Shown here one piece after another: positions 1 through 7,019 of a stretch of DNA of 28,454 nucleotides. The position numbers were made by a program, and so were the translations under genes. Position 1 is the first letter of the stretch. Each line of letters opens with the position of its first letter. Origin of the DNA: a virus; IMG/VR virus record IMGVR_UViG_3300025818_000132, positions 1 through 28,454 of that record. One strand, written 5' to 3'. The notes under the pieces are model-generated. The model saw only the letters and a program-made list of their open reading frames with translations, ran no database searches and was not told where the DNA came from.

Positions 1-822
1 TTAGAAGGGGATTTCGTCATCCTCTTCTTGTGAGGAACCAGAGGAGGTTTGTGAAGAGGTGGTGGAGTCCCTCTCCTCTGGAGCAGCAGCTTTCACTTCA
101 CCGTCAGCGACGGAGACACTCAGAGCTTTGGCCTGTTGATATAACGCCGTGTCTGTAATGCGACCTTCAATATCGACAGCGTAGTTTGCATACGACTGGT
201 CATTTCTGTTTGTCTCTTCAACAGAAGTTACACGCCAGATGTTACCATACAGTGGCATTTTTACAACCTGCCCTGTCTTCGGATGCTTCATCATCTGAAG
301 ACTAATCTTCGACTTCCAACGGCGGCTGACCTTCAACGCTGTAATCTTCATGTCAAGAACCGCAGGGTTCCATGTGCCATTCTCTGATTCGTATAGCACA
401 TAATAGTTGTCAGCTTTGACCATCTCGTTGCCGTTTGGCAGCAACTCTTTGTTGCCTTCGCGTACAACTTTACCAAGGATCGGATCGGTAGGTGCGATCT
501 CTCCAACGAAACCCCCACCGTTATCGATAGGAACCCACTCAGTGTATTTGGTTATGGTTGCACAGATCACGACACGCAATCCTTCGCTGCCATCCCAGAA
601 CTCATTCGTAAGGTTGTTAAAGATATCGCCTGCACCAAGACCCTTGATGTACTCAGGTTTGTTTTTGTTTACCTGCGGTGACATCTGTTGTGCCAACCGC
701 AAGAACGGCATGATCATCTCGTCTGCGGCAAACGACGAACCGTCCCCCGCATCCGCGAACATATCTTCCAAAAGGTCTGTGCTTAACTCTGCACTTTTTT
801 TCTTTGCAACTGCTGTAGTCAT
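1..822 (-). CDS. Phage single-stranded DNA-binding protein (SSB-like)
   Basis: A 273-residue protein, complete: its stop codon is the first three bases of the window. The strongest clue is the C-terminus: a low-complexity Ser/Thr/Gln/Glu linker (about residues 245-265) followed by the acidic tip EEDDEIPF, almost the DDDIPF tip that bacterial SSB proteins use to recruit replication and repair partners. The body (about residues 35-230) resembles a phage family often labelled ssDNA-binding, with PFLRLAQQMSPQV near the start and the segments YIKGLGAGDIFNNLT and TKYTEWVP. It would coat single-stranded DNA during replication or recombination. It is last in a two-gene leftward unit, one base after its neighbour, and faces away from a helicase gene. 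The tip is seen directly; the OB-fold and DNA binding are inferred. Confidence 0.65.
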   Translation of the reverse strand: MTTAVAKKKSAELSTDLLEDMFADAGDGSSFAADEMIMPFLRLAQQMSPQVNKNKPEYIKGLGAGDIFNNLTNEFWDGSEGLRVVICATITKYTEWVPIDNGGGFVGEIAPTDPILGKVVREGNKELLPNGNEMVKADNYYVLYESENGTWNPAVLDMKITALKVSRRWKSKISLQMMKHPKTGQVVKMPLYGNIWRVTSVEETNRNDQSYANYAVDIEGRITDTALYQQAKALSVSVADGEVKAAAPEERDSTTSSQTSSGSSQEEDDEIPF

Positions 823-823
823 T

Positions 824-1387
824 TTACTTTCTCCGAATTTCTGCTGTGTTTGCTACGAACGCCCCGAACATATCGAGGTCGATTGGTTTACCATCCGTGA
901 TGCGTTCCTTTACAAACGCCTTCAATGTGGATGGGTGAACGTGGGTCTTGGTCTTTGGATCAAAACCACGGTCTTGCAGCAAACCAACTACGTCCCCTGC
1001 AACATTGTCCTCGCCTTTGCCAAACGAAACGGTGATGTCGTTCTTGATGATGCTGTCGAGATTGTTCTCGCGCAGCCACGCAAACGCTTCATCCTTCCGT
1101 CCGACAGGTATAGATGCATGTACCTGCAACTTTGTTTGTACAGTCAAGCCATCAACATCCAAGCGGTCCACTCCCATCTCATCCATGAGCATAGGGATTT
1201 GTTCCGTTGCTAGTCTGTGCTTGTCCTGCTTGAGCAGCTTGAGGTGATTCTCTGCTTGCTCGATCTCCTGTTCCACGCCGCGCAAAGCTCGGACCAAGGA
1301 ACTAAGTGACTTGCCAGTTTCAGTATCGACATTTGTTAATGCACTGGCGTCATCAAACATGTCTTCAAAGATATCGTCGGTATCCAT
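824..1387 (-). CDS. Conserved phage protein with N-terminal coiled coil, SSB neighbour
   Basis: A 187-residue protein. The first 25 residues are acidic. Residues about 28-65 form a charged heptad-like helix (coiled coil) and the rest is a mixed alpha/beta domain. It ends with a pattern I associate with a common unnamed phage family: KTHVHPSTLKAFVKERITDG followed by a hydrophobic helix and a basic end. The start has a GAGGAAAT ribosome-binding site about 9 bases upstream. It is the first gene of the leftward unit whose second gene is the SSB-like protein, so a role in DNA replication or recombination is likely by context. No catalytic motif was seen. Confidence 0.6.
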   Translation of the reverse strand: MDTDDIFEDMFDDASALTNVDTETGKSLSSLVRALRGVEQEIEQAENHLKLLKQDKHRLATEQIPMLMDEMGVDRLDVDGLTVQTKLQVHASIPVGRKDEAFAWLRENNLDSIIKNDITVSFGKGEDNVAGDVVGLLQDRGFDPKTKTHVHPSTLKAFVKERITDGKPIDLDMFGAFVANTAEIRRK

Positions 1388-1466
1388 TACAAGTATTTCC
1401 TCTTCAGGGTTGATTTGTGTGGCAGCCTCGTGCTATCCACGTTATGGACAATAGTGGAGATATGTG
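1388..1466. promoter_or_regulatory. Divergent intergenic region, helicase / SSB-like units
   Basis: This 79-base gap separates two genes pointing away from each other, so promoters for both must lie here or overlap the gene starts. An imperfect dyad is visible: CTAT-CCA at 1433-1439 mirrored by TGG and ATAG at 1445-1454, plus CCAC/GTGG around it. I see no convincing pair of -35/-10 boxes. The GGAG at 1456-1459 is the ribosome-binding site of the helicase. Confidence 0.35.
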
Positions 1467-2939
1467 ATGGATGTCAACTACAAATTTAAATTACCGCCCT
1501 TCGATCATCAGCGTGAAGCATTGGAATATGGGTGGGACCGAATAGAGTTCGGGATGTTTATGGAGATGGGGACAGGCAAGTCCAAGGTTCTCATAGATAA
1601 TATCGGCATGTTGTACCAAGCAGGGCAGATAGATTTCTGCCTCGTGATCGCGCCGAAGGGTGTGTATCGTAACTGGGTTGCCAAAGAAATTCCTGAACAC
1701 ATGTCGGACGCCGTGCCGCATCGAGTGATTCGGTGGGTCGCGTCCCCAAACAAAAGTCAACAGGCTGAGATGCGCTCAGTCAAGAACAAGTTCGATGGCC
1801 TGACCATCTTTGTGATGAATGTCGAGGCGTTCTCTTCACCCAAAGGTAGGACGGCAGGGGAGTGGATGGGTCGTGCGCTTGGGGCCAACGGCCTGATTGC
1901 AATCGATGAAAGCACCACCATTAAGAACCATAAGGCCAAGCGCAGTAAAGCACTAATGAAGATAGCCGCAGCCTTCAAGTACAAAAGACTCTTGACAGGA
2001 TCTCCCATAACAAAAAGTCCGATGGACATCTATGCGCAGTGCGAGTTCCTCCGCCCTGGGCTTCTCGGGTTCGACAGTTACTACGCATTCCAGGGTAGAT
2101 ACGCAGTGGTGCAGCGCAAAACCATGGGCGCACATGCTTTCCAACAGATCGTTGGCTACAAGAACCTCGATGAACTTACCAAACGCATCGATGCCTTCAG
2201 CTATCGGGTCTTGAAACAAGACTGCCTCGATCTCCCAGAAAAAATCTACACCGTTCGATACGTTGGCATGACCAAGGAACAGGTGTCGATGTACAATCAA
2301 ATCCGCAAACACGCCATGGTGCTGCTCGAAAGCGGGGAGATGTCCACCGCGCCTGCTGTCATCACGCAGATGCTCCGCTTGCAGCAGATATTATCGGGGC
2401 ATCTCAAGACAGACGATGACGAAATGGTATACTTCCCATCCAAACGCATGGATGCCCTCGAAGAAATTCTCGAAGAGCATGACGGCAAGTCAATCATCTG
2501 GTCCCGTTTCCGCTACGACATCCAACAGATCGTCGCGCGGCTTAATCAAAAGTACGGTGAAGGGTACGCCGCAGCGTACTATGGGGATACATCGGACGAA
2601 GAACGCAACGACATCGTCCGCAACTTCCAGAACCCAAGCCACCCGCTCAAATGTTTCGTCGGTAACCCAGCCACCGCTGGCTATGGTCTGACTTTGACCG
2701 AAGCCAATCTCGTGATATACTATGCTAATGACTTTAATCTCGAAACTCGGATCCAATCCGAGGACCGCGCACATCGGATCGGGCAAAAGAACAACGTGAC
2801 TTACGTCGATCTGATCACAGAGCGGACAATCGATGAGCAAATAGTCAAGGCACTTCGTGCCAAGATCGAGATAGGTGCAACAGTTTTAGGTGAACAGGCT
2901 AAACAATGGCTGACTTTGACCCCGACTACGAACAAATAA
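1467..2939 (+). CDS. SNF2/DEAD-like superfamily 2 DNA helicase
   Basis: A 490-residue SF2 helicase/translocase with two RecA-like lobes. Motifs in order: Q-like region FDHQREAL (about 12-19), Walker A MGTGKS (34-39), DExx box as IDEST (146-150), motif III LLTGSP (175-180), motif IV SIIWSRF (342-348), motif V GYGLTLTEA (405-413) and motif VI QSEDRAHRIGQ (430-440), which is the SNF2-type arginine-finger motif. Phage relatives remodel DNA during replication or recombination. A GTG lies one codon upstream, but GGAG at 1456-1459 sits 7 bases before the ATG at 1467, so I prefer the ATG. It is read rightward, unlike its neighbours on both sides, and its last 34 bases overlap the next ORF. Confidence 0.93.
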   Translation: MDVNYKFKLPPFDHQREALEYGWDRIEFGMFMEMGTGKSKVLIDNIGMLYQAGQIDFCLVIAPKGVYRNWVAKEIPEHMSDAVPHRVIRWVASPNKSQQAEMRSVKNKFDGLTIFVMNVEAFSSPKGRTAGEWMGRALGANGLIAIDESTTIKNHKAKRSKALMKIAAAFKYKRLLTGSPITKSPMDIYAQCEFLRPGLLGFDSYYAFQGRYAVVQRKTMGAHAFQQIVGYKNLDELTKRIDAFSYRVLKQDCLDLPEKIYTVRYVGMTKEQVSMYNQIRKHAMVLLESGEMSTAPAVITQMLRLQQILSGHLKTDDDEMVYFPSKRMDALEEILEEHDGKSIIWSRFRYDIQQIVARLNQKYGEGYAAAYYGDTSDEERNDIVRNFQNPSHPLKCFVGNPATAGYGLTLTEANLVIYYANDFNLETRIQSEDRAHRIGQKNNVTYVDLITERTIDEQIVKALRAKIEIGATVLGEQAKQWLTLTPTTNK

Positions 2940-3127
2940 CCAAGCTGATGGTGGAGCGCATAGGTGGCTACGCGTCTCCCAAAACCCAAGCCAAAGAATT
3001 GATGGCAATGACTGGCCTCGAAGCCGACGTAGCCGAGGCATTCTTTAAAGGTCTTACCTCCAGAGGAGCCAACCGCCCGTCCGATGTTCGAGGATACAGA
3101 AAAAAAGCCCCGCAAGAGCGGGGCTAG
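2906..3127 (+). CDS. Small hypothetical protein overlapping helicase 3' end
   Basis: A 73-residue ORF starting inside the helicase gene (34-base overlap). A tidy helical segment runs from residues 5 to 50. The preceding AGGTGAACAGGCTAAACA gives only a weak ribosome-binding site. I do not recognise the family. Its last eight codons (KAPQERG and stop) are written by the stem of a leftward transcription terminator, so the C-terminus is constrained by an RNA structure of the opposite strand. Either the ORF is real and shares its end with the terminator, or it is a minor product. Context suggests a helicase accessory, but nothing in the sequence proves it. Confidence 0.55.
   Translation: MADFDPDYEQITKLMVERIGGYASPKTQAKELMAMTGLEADVAEAFFKGLTSRGANRPSDVRGYRKKAPQERG
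3100..3124 (-). terminator. Rho-independent terminator of leftward block C
   Basis: In the leftward RNA a 7-bp GC stem (GCCCCGC, loop TCTT, GCGGGGC; 3107-3113 with 3118-3124 on the plus strand) is followed directly by seven U residues (A run at 3100-3106 on the plus strand). On the plus strand no T tract follows, so it acts leftward only. It ends the 3184-7489 operon and overlaps the 3' end of the convergent short ORF. Confidence 0.9.
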
Positions 3128-3183
3128 TACGAGGCGTCAAAGGCCACAGGCGTGTGGACCATCGAGCAGTCGGGTGTATTCTA

Positions 3184-3354
3184 TCAGGCAGCTTCCATTT
3201 CTGCAACAGCTTTGCGAATAAGAACAGATAGTTGTCGCGCCATGGACCTCTGCTCTGCTTCAGCTAACTTCCGCAGCAGATCGTGGTCCTCTTTTACAAG
3301 TCCCACGTTCTGAAATTGTACCTTGTCTTTTTCCTTTAACTTCTTGCGAGCCAT
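3184..3354 (-). CDS. Ribbon-helix-helix (Arc/CopG-type) DNA-binding protein
   Basis: A 56-residue basic protein with a strong AGGAG ribosome-binding site 6 bases before its ATG. The layout matches an RHH fold: a basic N-terminus (MARKKLKEKDK), a short beta strand (KVQFQNVGLV), helix 1 (KEDHDLLRKLAEAE), the turn RSMA and helix 2 (RQLSVLIRKAVAEME). RHH proteins dimerise, pair the strands and insert them into the major groove, typically as repressors. It is the last gene of the leftward block, 60 bases before the terminator. It may recognise the operator-like repeats near 7.6-7.75 kb, but that link is only positional. Confidence 0.8.
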   Translation of the reverse strand: MARKKLKEKDKVQFQNVGLVKEDHDLLRKLAEAEQRSMARQLSVLIRKAVAEMEAA

Positions 3355-3392
3355 GCTTGTCTCCTATTTGTTAGGAACTTATACCCCATTTG

Positions 3393-3860
3393 TTATTTCT
3401 CGACAAGTGTATATGCAGTGACCTCTTTGAAGCCGTTCGATGCCGTTGTAACGACAGGTTCTAGTTCATGTACGCTTAGTCCTGTCTCATATGACAGTTC
3501 TTCTAGGGTATATGACCCGCCGTGTTCCGCAATCAGTTGACGTATCGCGTCAGCAATCCGCTTATCTCTTGCGTCCTTGCGGTCTTCGCGTTCGACGGCG
3601 TGGATGTACCCTTCCACCGCATCGCTGTCCATCGCTTCTTCGATCCGAATGCACCGCCATGGTATGTGTTCGCGCTTGTCTTCGTAGTTCGGAATGCAGT
3701 GGGCAAACACCATCTGCCCTTCTTGCAAATCCATGCGGTCCACAATCCTTTTGTTGAAGAACACCGCCTCACCCTCGTCGTTCGCGCCAAACGCGCTATC
3801 AGAATAGGTGCGGCTCTCGATGATAACAGACATAGCTGTCGTATTAAAACTTTGGTTCAT
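3393..3860 (-). CDS. Hypothetical protein with C-terminal winged-helix-like region
   Basis: A 155-residue protein. I chose the internal ATG at 3860 because AAGGAG stands 6 bases before it; an ATG six codons upstream (3878) has a weaker site. The N-terminal half (about 10-85) is beta-rich and could be an OB- or SH3-like barrel (AVFFNKRIVDRMDLQEG, MVFAHCIPNYEDK). The C-terminal part (about 100-155) reads as a small helix-turn-helix/winged domain (IADAIRQLIAEHG, YTLEELSYETGLSVHELE). A nucleic-acid-binding role is plausible. I cannot name the family. It overlaps the upstream small gene by 17 bases. Confidence 0.65.
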   Translation of the reverse strand: MNQSFNTTAMSVIIESRTYSDSAFGANDEGEAVFFNKRIVDRMDLQEGQMVFAHCIPNYEDKREHIPWRCIRIEEAMDSDAVEGYIHAVEREDRKDARDKRIADAIRQLIAEHGGSYTLEELSYETGLSVHELEPVVTTASNGFKEVTAYTLVEK

Positions 3861-4026
3861 AAGTTTCTCCTTGTTCATGTTTGTTCCTGTAATAGTTTAA
3901 CTGCTGTACGAGTGCCTCGATCCTTGGATCTCGGTGGTTCTCCCACTCGATGTCGTCTACCTGTTTCTGTAGATCCTTAATTATGTCGCTGATCAGTTCT
4001 AATCTTTTCATTTCTTGGTAACCCAT
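3844..4026 (-). CDS. Small hypothetical helical protein
   Basis: A 60-residue protein, mostly one or two amphipathic helices (KRLELISDIIKDLQKQVDDI, then RIEALVQQLNYYRNKHE), possibly a coiled coil. It overlaps the upstream HTH gene by 50 bases, or by 35 if the second ATG at 4011 is used. Neither start has a strong ribosome-binding site, so expression may depend on translational coupling. Function unknown. Confidence 0.5.
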   Translation of the reverse strand: MGYQEMKRLELISDIIKDLQKQVDDIEWENHRDPRIEALVQQLNYYRNKHEQGETYEPKF

Positions 4027-4297
4027 ATCTATGTTTCACTTGCATCACCGCTTGATGCGTTACGCCAAGGATGTCTGCGATCTCTCGCAATGTCATTTCC
4101 TTTTCTAACATCCGATTAATCATCTTGGCTTTGTCCGACATGGCCTTGGGTCTTCCTCCCTTCCTTGCGTTTTCCTGTGCTTGTTTCGGATCGCGGAACA
4201 TTACGTTCGGACCTAGTTTGGGATTGTCCTCCCTGTCCTTTTTGTTTTGTGCGATCCATGCTTCTCGATACAGTTCCTCGTATGCCTCACGGTTCAT
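3977..4297 (-). CDS. Helix-turn-helix DNA-binding protein
   Basis: A 106-residue protein. Residues about 65-95 form a clear HTH: LREIADILGVTHQAVMQVKH, followed by a basic tail (YGLPRNEKIRTDQR). The middle has a basic patch (ARKGGRPKAMSDKAKMI) typical of phage or resolvase-type DNA binders. It is likely a small transcription regulator. Its start overlaps the stop of the upstream gene by four bases (ATGA), a sign of coupled translation. Confidence 0.75.
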   Translation of the reverse strand: MNREAYEELYREAWIAQNKKDREDNPKLGPNVMFRDPKQAQENARKGGRPKAMSDKAKMINRMLEKEMTLREIADILGVTHQAVMQVKHRYGLPRNEKIRTDQRHN

Positions 4298-4482
4298 ATG
4301 TTTATACCTGCCTTCCTCAAATCATATACGAACTTTTTTAATTCTTCCCGCGCTCTCCATAGATCATGCTGAACATTCGGATGGAAGTTGGTGCGGTTTG
4401 CTTCGCGTTCGTACTTGTTTACTTCATTCTTTAAGAAACGATACTCCGCCTGTTGGGCAGGGTTTAACGCCTCGTCACCCAT
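4294..4482 (-). CDS. Small hypothetical protein
   Basis: A 62-residue charged helical protein (EALNPAQQAEYRFLKNEV; DLWRAREELKKFVYDLRK). The start at 4482 has GGGAGG 6 bases upstream and overlaps the upstream stop by 8 bases. A longer reading to 4539 lacks such a site. No family recognised. Confidence 0.6.
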   Translation of the reverse strand: MGDEALNPAQQAEYRFLKNEVNKYEREANRTNFHPNVQHDLWRAREELKKFVYDLRKAGINI

Positions 4483-4720
4483 CGACAACCTCCCATACGC
4501 TCTCGGACCCCGCATCTGTGCCTGTGTCCCTGATCGCACCCATGTTGTGCAGGGCAGACAGGTTAGTCCGCACGATACTCAGCTTCAGACCCATGCGATC
4601 CGACAGTTGACGCGCGGTCCCCTGACCTCGGCGCAACTCAACTAGGATCTGTTCCTTACGCGTCAGCTTCTCGTTGTCGCCACGCTTTACTCTGATTCTA
4701 TTCCATATCTTCTTGAACAT
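4475..4720 (-). CDS. Winged-helix DNA-binding protein
   Basis: An 81-residue protein with a basic N-terminus, then a winged-helix pattern: LTRKEQILVELRRGQ, recognition helix region TARQLSDRMGLKLSIVRTNL, and the wing ALHNMGAIRDTGT...SVWEVVD (about residues 19-80). The RTNLSALHNMGAIR portion resembles MarR/ArsR-like phage regulators. AAGGAG sits 8 bases before the ATG. It is one of four likely DNA-binding proteins in this leftward block. Confidence 0.75.
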   Translation of the reverse strand: MFKKIWNRIRVKRGDNEKLTRKEQILVELRRGQGTARQLSDRMGLKLSIVRTNLSALHNMGAIRDTGTDAGSESVWEVVDG

Positions 4721-4904
4721 CTTTTATCTCCTTCAATGTTACTGGTTCACTATAGATATCTAGTATAGCAATCCCTTCCTTTTCTGCACCTGTTAATGCA
4801 CAGAACTCTTGACGCGCAGCCACTGCCGCATCGGCGGCGTTGGCTGCTTCAACCAACACCAACCGCTGCACCACGCCCTCGCATATTACTTCATACGTTT
4901 TCAT
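4698..4904 (-). CDS. Small hypothetical protein
   Basis: A 68-residue protein. It begins with a beta strand (KTYEVICEGVVQRLVLVEA) and then has an Ala-rich helix (NAADAAVAARQEFCALTGAE) and a second strand (IAILDIYSEPVTL), a beta-alpha-beta shape seen in several small phage proteins that carry an AANAADAA-type helix. The function is unknown. It overlaps the downstream winged-helix gene by 23 bases and shares an ATGA overlap with the upstream gene. Confidence 0.6.
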   Translation of the reverse strand: MKTYEVICEGVVQRLVLVEAANAADAAVAARQEFCALTGAEKEGIAILDIYSEPVTLKEIKDVQEDME

Positions 4905-5080
4905 TGTTCTTTCCTTTGTTTCAAGAAATAACCCTTGGGGTGGTAATTTGAATTGATGCAGTGAGAAACGCGGTGTCCCTCTTGTAACGCGTGTCGGTGC
5001 GTCTTCTCACACTTTGGACAAAAGAAAATTAGTTGGTTGCCCTCTTTTCTGCATTCATAGGTTGGTATATTCTCAGTCAT
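4901..5080 (-). CDS. Small zinc-binding-type phage protein
   Basis: A 59-residue protein with a likely zinc site: one Cys near the start (YEC), a CPKC knuckle, then several His residues and a second Cys within EGHRVSHC. The pattern CPxC-x-x-x-H...GHRVxHC...GY near the end is familiar from a widespread unnamed phage family. The start at 5080 is favoured by AGGAGA 6 bases upstream and an ATGACTGA overlap with the previous gene. Role unknown. Confidence 0.65.
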   Translation of the reverse strand: MTENIPTYECRKEGNQLIFFCPKCEKTHRHALQEGHRVSHCINSNYHPKGYFLKQRKEQ

Positions 5081-5390
5081 CCCATTTCTCCTCATACTCT
5101 ACCAACGGTGCGGTGTATTCACGGCACTCCTTGTCTGTCTGTACCTGTTCCTTAACGAACTTGATGAAATCAGAATACTCATTGTTCCATATTACGCCAG
5201 TAAATCTATCAACCGCCGCCTTCTGTTCGTCAGTCAACGTCTTCCAGTACAGATACAGATTGTTGCAGTATCTAGCTTGGTCCTCCCATTCCTCCTCGTC
5301 CAACTCATCTTCAGGATCAACCAAGTCCATCCAGTTCGACAAGGTCGGGTCGGCAATGTCAGCCTCGATTAGTCTATCTAACTCTGTCAT
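5073..5390 (-). CDS. Acidic hypothetical protein
   Basis: A 105-residue very acidic protein (DPEDELDEEEWEDQ in the middle; EYEEKWDD at the end) with aromatic helices (YCNNLYLYWKTLTDEQKAAV). I use the start at 5390 because it makes an exact ATGA overlap with the upstream stop and has GGGAG 9 bases ahead. Strong acidity suggests a DNA mimic or a partner of a basic protein, but that is speculation. Confidence 0.6.
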   Translation of the reverse strand: MTELDRLIEADIADPTLSNWMDLVDPEDELDEEEWEDQARYCNNLYLYWKTLTDEQKAAVDRFTGVIWNNEYSDFIKFVKEQVQTDKECREYTAPLVEYEEKWDD

Positions 5391-5725
5391 TTCTTCTTCT
5401 CCCACTGATCTACTTCCGCGTACCAATTGCCAGTGTCCTTGCTCTTGCAAACCTGTGCATTGATCCACTCACCCTGCTGCTCTTCCAACCATCGCAGCAA
5501 TTCTTCACGACGAATCGACAACTCAAACAATACCCATGGCGGCTTCTTGGGCTTCGGCTCTCGGACATAGAAACCTTTTACGAATATCTTTTCCTTCGAA
5601 CTGCGATGATACCCATGTTTCTGCATCAACTTCTCCGCCATGTTTCGGGCAGTCGCTGCTTCCTCAAACGTAGAGGCAGGGTCCTTTGCTTTCCGAAGCA
5701 AACTTTCAATCTTGTCCTTGCTCAT
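5387..5725 (-). CDS. DUF2786-type protein
   Basis: A 112-residue protein. Residues about 5-40 match the DUF2786 pattern: KIESLLRKAKDPASTFEEAA, then TARNMAEKLMQKHGY. The domain is known from many phages and bacteria, with no assigned biochemical role. The rest is basic and aromatic (KPKKPPWVLFELSIRREELL), with a final QVCKSKDTGNWYAEVDQW. GGAG lies 7 bases before the ATG at 5725, and the gene overlaps its upstream neighbour by 20 bases. Confidence 0.7.
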   Translation of the reverse strand: MSKDKIESLLRKAKDPASTFEEAATARNMAEKLMQKHGYHRSSKEKIFVKGFYVREPKPKKPPWVLFELSIRREELLRWLEEQQGEWINAQVCKSKDTGNWYAEVDQWEKKK

Positions 5726-5987
5726 CGGCACACTCCATACATACCTCGGCGTCATCCCCCATGATCTTAGTCACAGGCGCACCGCAGTCACATAGCCGCT
5801 CGATCTCTCCATCACCGCTGCACGTTTCACAGATCTCCATCTCAACATCGATCACGCCAACATCTCGGCCCACGTTATGCGGACGCGGAACCTCGTAGAT
5901 GATGTCCCCCTCACCAAAACAATCAGGACACGGCGTCATGATCGGCGTCTCTTGCAACTCGATCAACAAATCTTTCATCTTACCCAT
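5706..5987 (-). CDS. DnaJ-type zinc-finger protein
   Basis: A 93-residue protein with two CxxCxGxG-like repeats, CPDCFGEG (about 20-27) and CETCSGDG (about 53-60), the hallmark of the DnaJ cysteine-rich domain, followed by CDCG and CMEC. The four cysteine groups could hold two zinc ions. There is no J domain, so this is not a DnaJ; phages often carry such stand-alone fingers. The ATG at 5987 has GGAGG 7 bases upstream. Confidence 0.7.
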   Translation of the reverse strand: MGKMKDLLIELQETPIMTPCPDCFGEGDIIYEVPRPHNVGRDVGVIDVEMEICETCSGDGEIERLCDCGAPVTKIMGDDAEVCMECADEQGQD

Positions 5988-6387
5988 CACCCAACCTCCA
6001 ACTGTCTATGTCAACCAGACCCTTTGTTGCATCACGAATAGATTTAGCGTGTAGAACGTTTGGTGTGGTTTGCCCTTTCATGTAACGACTGATCGAACCC
6101 TGATTTATGCCAGTCAATTCGCTCATTCTTCTTTGAGAAATCTTATGCGCTTTCATGTATGCCTCTAACGTCCATTTAGCGTTTGTGTCTTCAGGGAGTG
6201 CAAATGGGTTTTTAAAAGTCGGTGGGACTTTCTGAACGATATACTCCTGCTTTCTCGGCACACTTATTTTTTCTGTCTTTGGTTTCGCTGTCAGCATTTG
6301 TTGTTGCAACGATATCATTTGACGTTGCGCTTCCATCACATTCTTCTGACATTCGATCACATACCTTAAATCATTTTCTGTCGTCAT
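5980..6387 (-). CDS. XRE/Cro-family regulator with N-terminal coiled coil
   Basis: A 135-residue protein. Residues about 5-32 form a Gln/Met-rich helix (QKNVMEAQRQMISLQQQML), probably a coiled coil, followed by a basic linker. Residues about 72-130 form a Cro/C1-type HTH: WTLEAYMKAHKISQRRMSEL, then TGINQGSISRYMKGQTTPNV. The GSISRYMKG stretch is the recognition-helix signature. It probably represses or activates phage promoters; the divergent region at 7490-7853 is the obvious candidate target. The ATG at 6387 is preferred to two upstream GTG codons because GGGAG is then 8 bases away. Confidence 0.85.
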   Translation of the reverse strand: MTTENDLRYVIECQKNVMEAQRQMISLQQQMLTAKPKTEKISVPRKQEYIVQKVPPTFKNPFALPEDTNAKWTLEAYMKAHKISQRRMSELTGINQGSISRYMKGQTTPNVLHAKSIRDATKGLVDIDSWRLGDG

Positions 6388-6455
6388 CACCACTTCTCCC
6401 CGAATACCTTGCGGAATATCTCGTCCAACATATCTTCCATCTCACGATCAGACAT
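6387..6455 (-). CDS. 22-residue micro-ORF
   Basis: A very short ORF that exactly fills the gap between two genes. Its start overlaps the upstream stop by 8 bases (ATGTCTGA) and its stop shares one base with the next start (TGATG). The peptide is acidic and amphipathic (MSDREMEDMLDEIFRKVF at its start) and ends in Lys-Trp. It may be a real microprotein or a coupling peptide that carries ribosomes to the XRE gene. Confidence 0.5.
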   Translation of the reverse strand: MSDREMEDMLDEIFRKVFGEKW

Positions 6456-6645
6456 CACGAAACTCCTTCAATACGGCCTTGACCAAGACCCGATGCGCAT
6501 TCGCATCCTCAATCGTTTCAAACTCTGGCGTCCCCGCCGTCACAAAGTTAACGCCGTTAACATCCATGGACCCGCACCAATACTCCAAGTCTCCAAGATA
6601 ATTCTCCAACAGACCCTCGATGTCTTGCTTCAATCCCTCACGCAT
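6448..6645 (-). CDS. Small hypothetical protein
   Basis: A 65-residue acidic protein: helix GLKQDIEGLLENYLGDLEYW, a short strand region with NFVTAGTPEFETIED, and a closing helix ANAHRVLVKAVLKEFRDV. The start at 6645 has GAGGAGG 6 bases upstream and overlaps the previous gene's stop by 8 bases. No family recognised. Confidence 0.6.
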   Translation of the reverse strand: MREGLKQDIEGLLENYLGDLEYWCGSMDVNGVNFVTAGTPEFETIEDANAHRVLVKAVLKEFRDV

Positions 6646-6826
6646 CTTCTTCCTCCTCACGATAAACAAAACCCTCTGGCACATCGGCATCGTAACCAAG
6701 CCAACCCTCCATCTCAGTCATGCCAAGCTCAAACGCATCCAACTCCGCCTTCGTATCGAAGCTGTATGTGATAGCCTCTTGCCCATCTTCGGGACACTCG
6801 CCCCACAAAATACTAATCTTATGCAT
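6638..6826 (-). CDS. Small hypothetical protein
   Basis: A 62-residue acidic protein with a strand-helix-strand layout (HKISILWGECPEDGQEAITY, then SFDTKAELDAFELGMTEMEG, then GFVYREEEED). The middle FDTKAELDAFELGM pattern recurs in small phage proteins of unknown role. GAGGAG precedes the ATG at 6826 by 8 bases. It overlaps the upstream gene by 8 bases. Confidence 0.65.
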   Translation of the reverse strand: MHKISILWGECPEDGQEAITYSFDTKAELDAFELGMTEMEGWLGYDADVPEGFVYREEEEDA

Positions 6827-7019
6827 ACTGATACTCCTCAATAAACGCGAACCCGCCGCCGTTGCCCTCTTCGTCCATCGACAAAGACATCTCAACAGTC
6901 TGACCGCCCAACCGCAACGTAAACACAGGGAACGGCTCCAACGCATCCTCGTCCTCGACAAACCGAAACCCAATGATCTTCGCTCCAACCAACTGGCTGT
7001 AATACTTCTGCATATCCAT
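6819..7019 (-). CDS. Small hypothetical beta-rich protein
   Basis: A 66-residue protein, mostly beta strands: YSQLVGAKIIGFRFVEDE, then FPVFTLRLGGQTVEMSLSMD, then a Gly-rich turn and an acidic/aromatic end. The AKIIGFRFVED...L..F.L..G pattern occurs in short phage and bacterial proteins without known function. The start at 7019 shares one base with the upstream stop (TGATG). Confidence 0.6.
   Translation of the reverse strand: MDMQKYYSQLVGAKIIGFRFVEDEDALEPFPVFTLRLGGQTVEMSLSMDEEGNGGGFAFIEEYQYA

Noticed and set aside
407-1213. Rightward 268-codon open frame across the SSB-like and neighbouring genes
   Set aside because: It lies antisense to two well-supported genes, its composition is not protein-like, and it has no ribosome-binding site.
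5706-5987. DnaJ co-chaperone
   Set aside because: Only the zinc-finger repeats are present; there is no J domain with the HPD motif.
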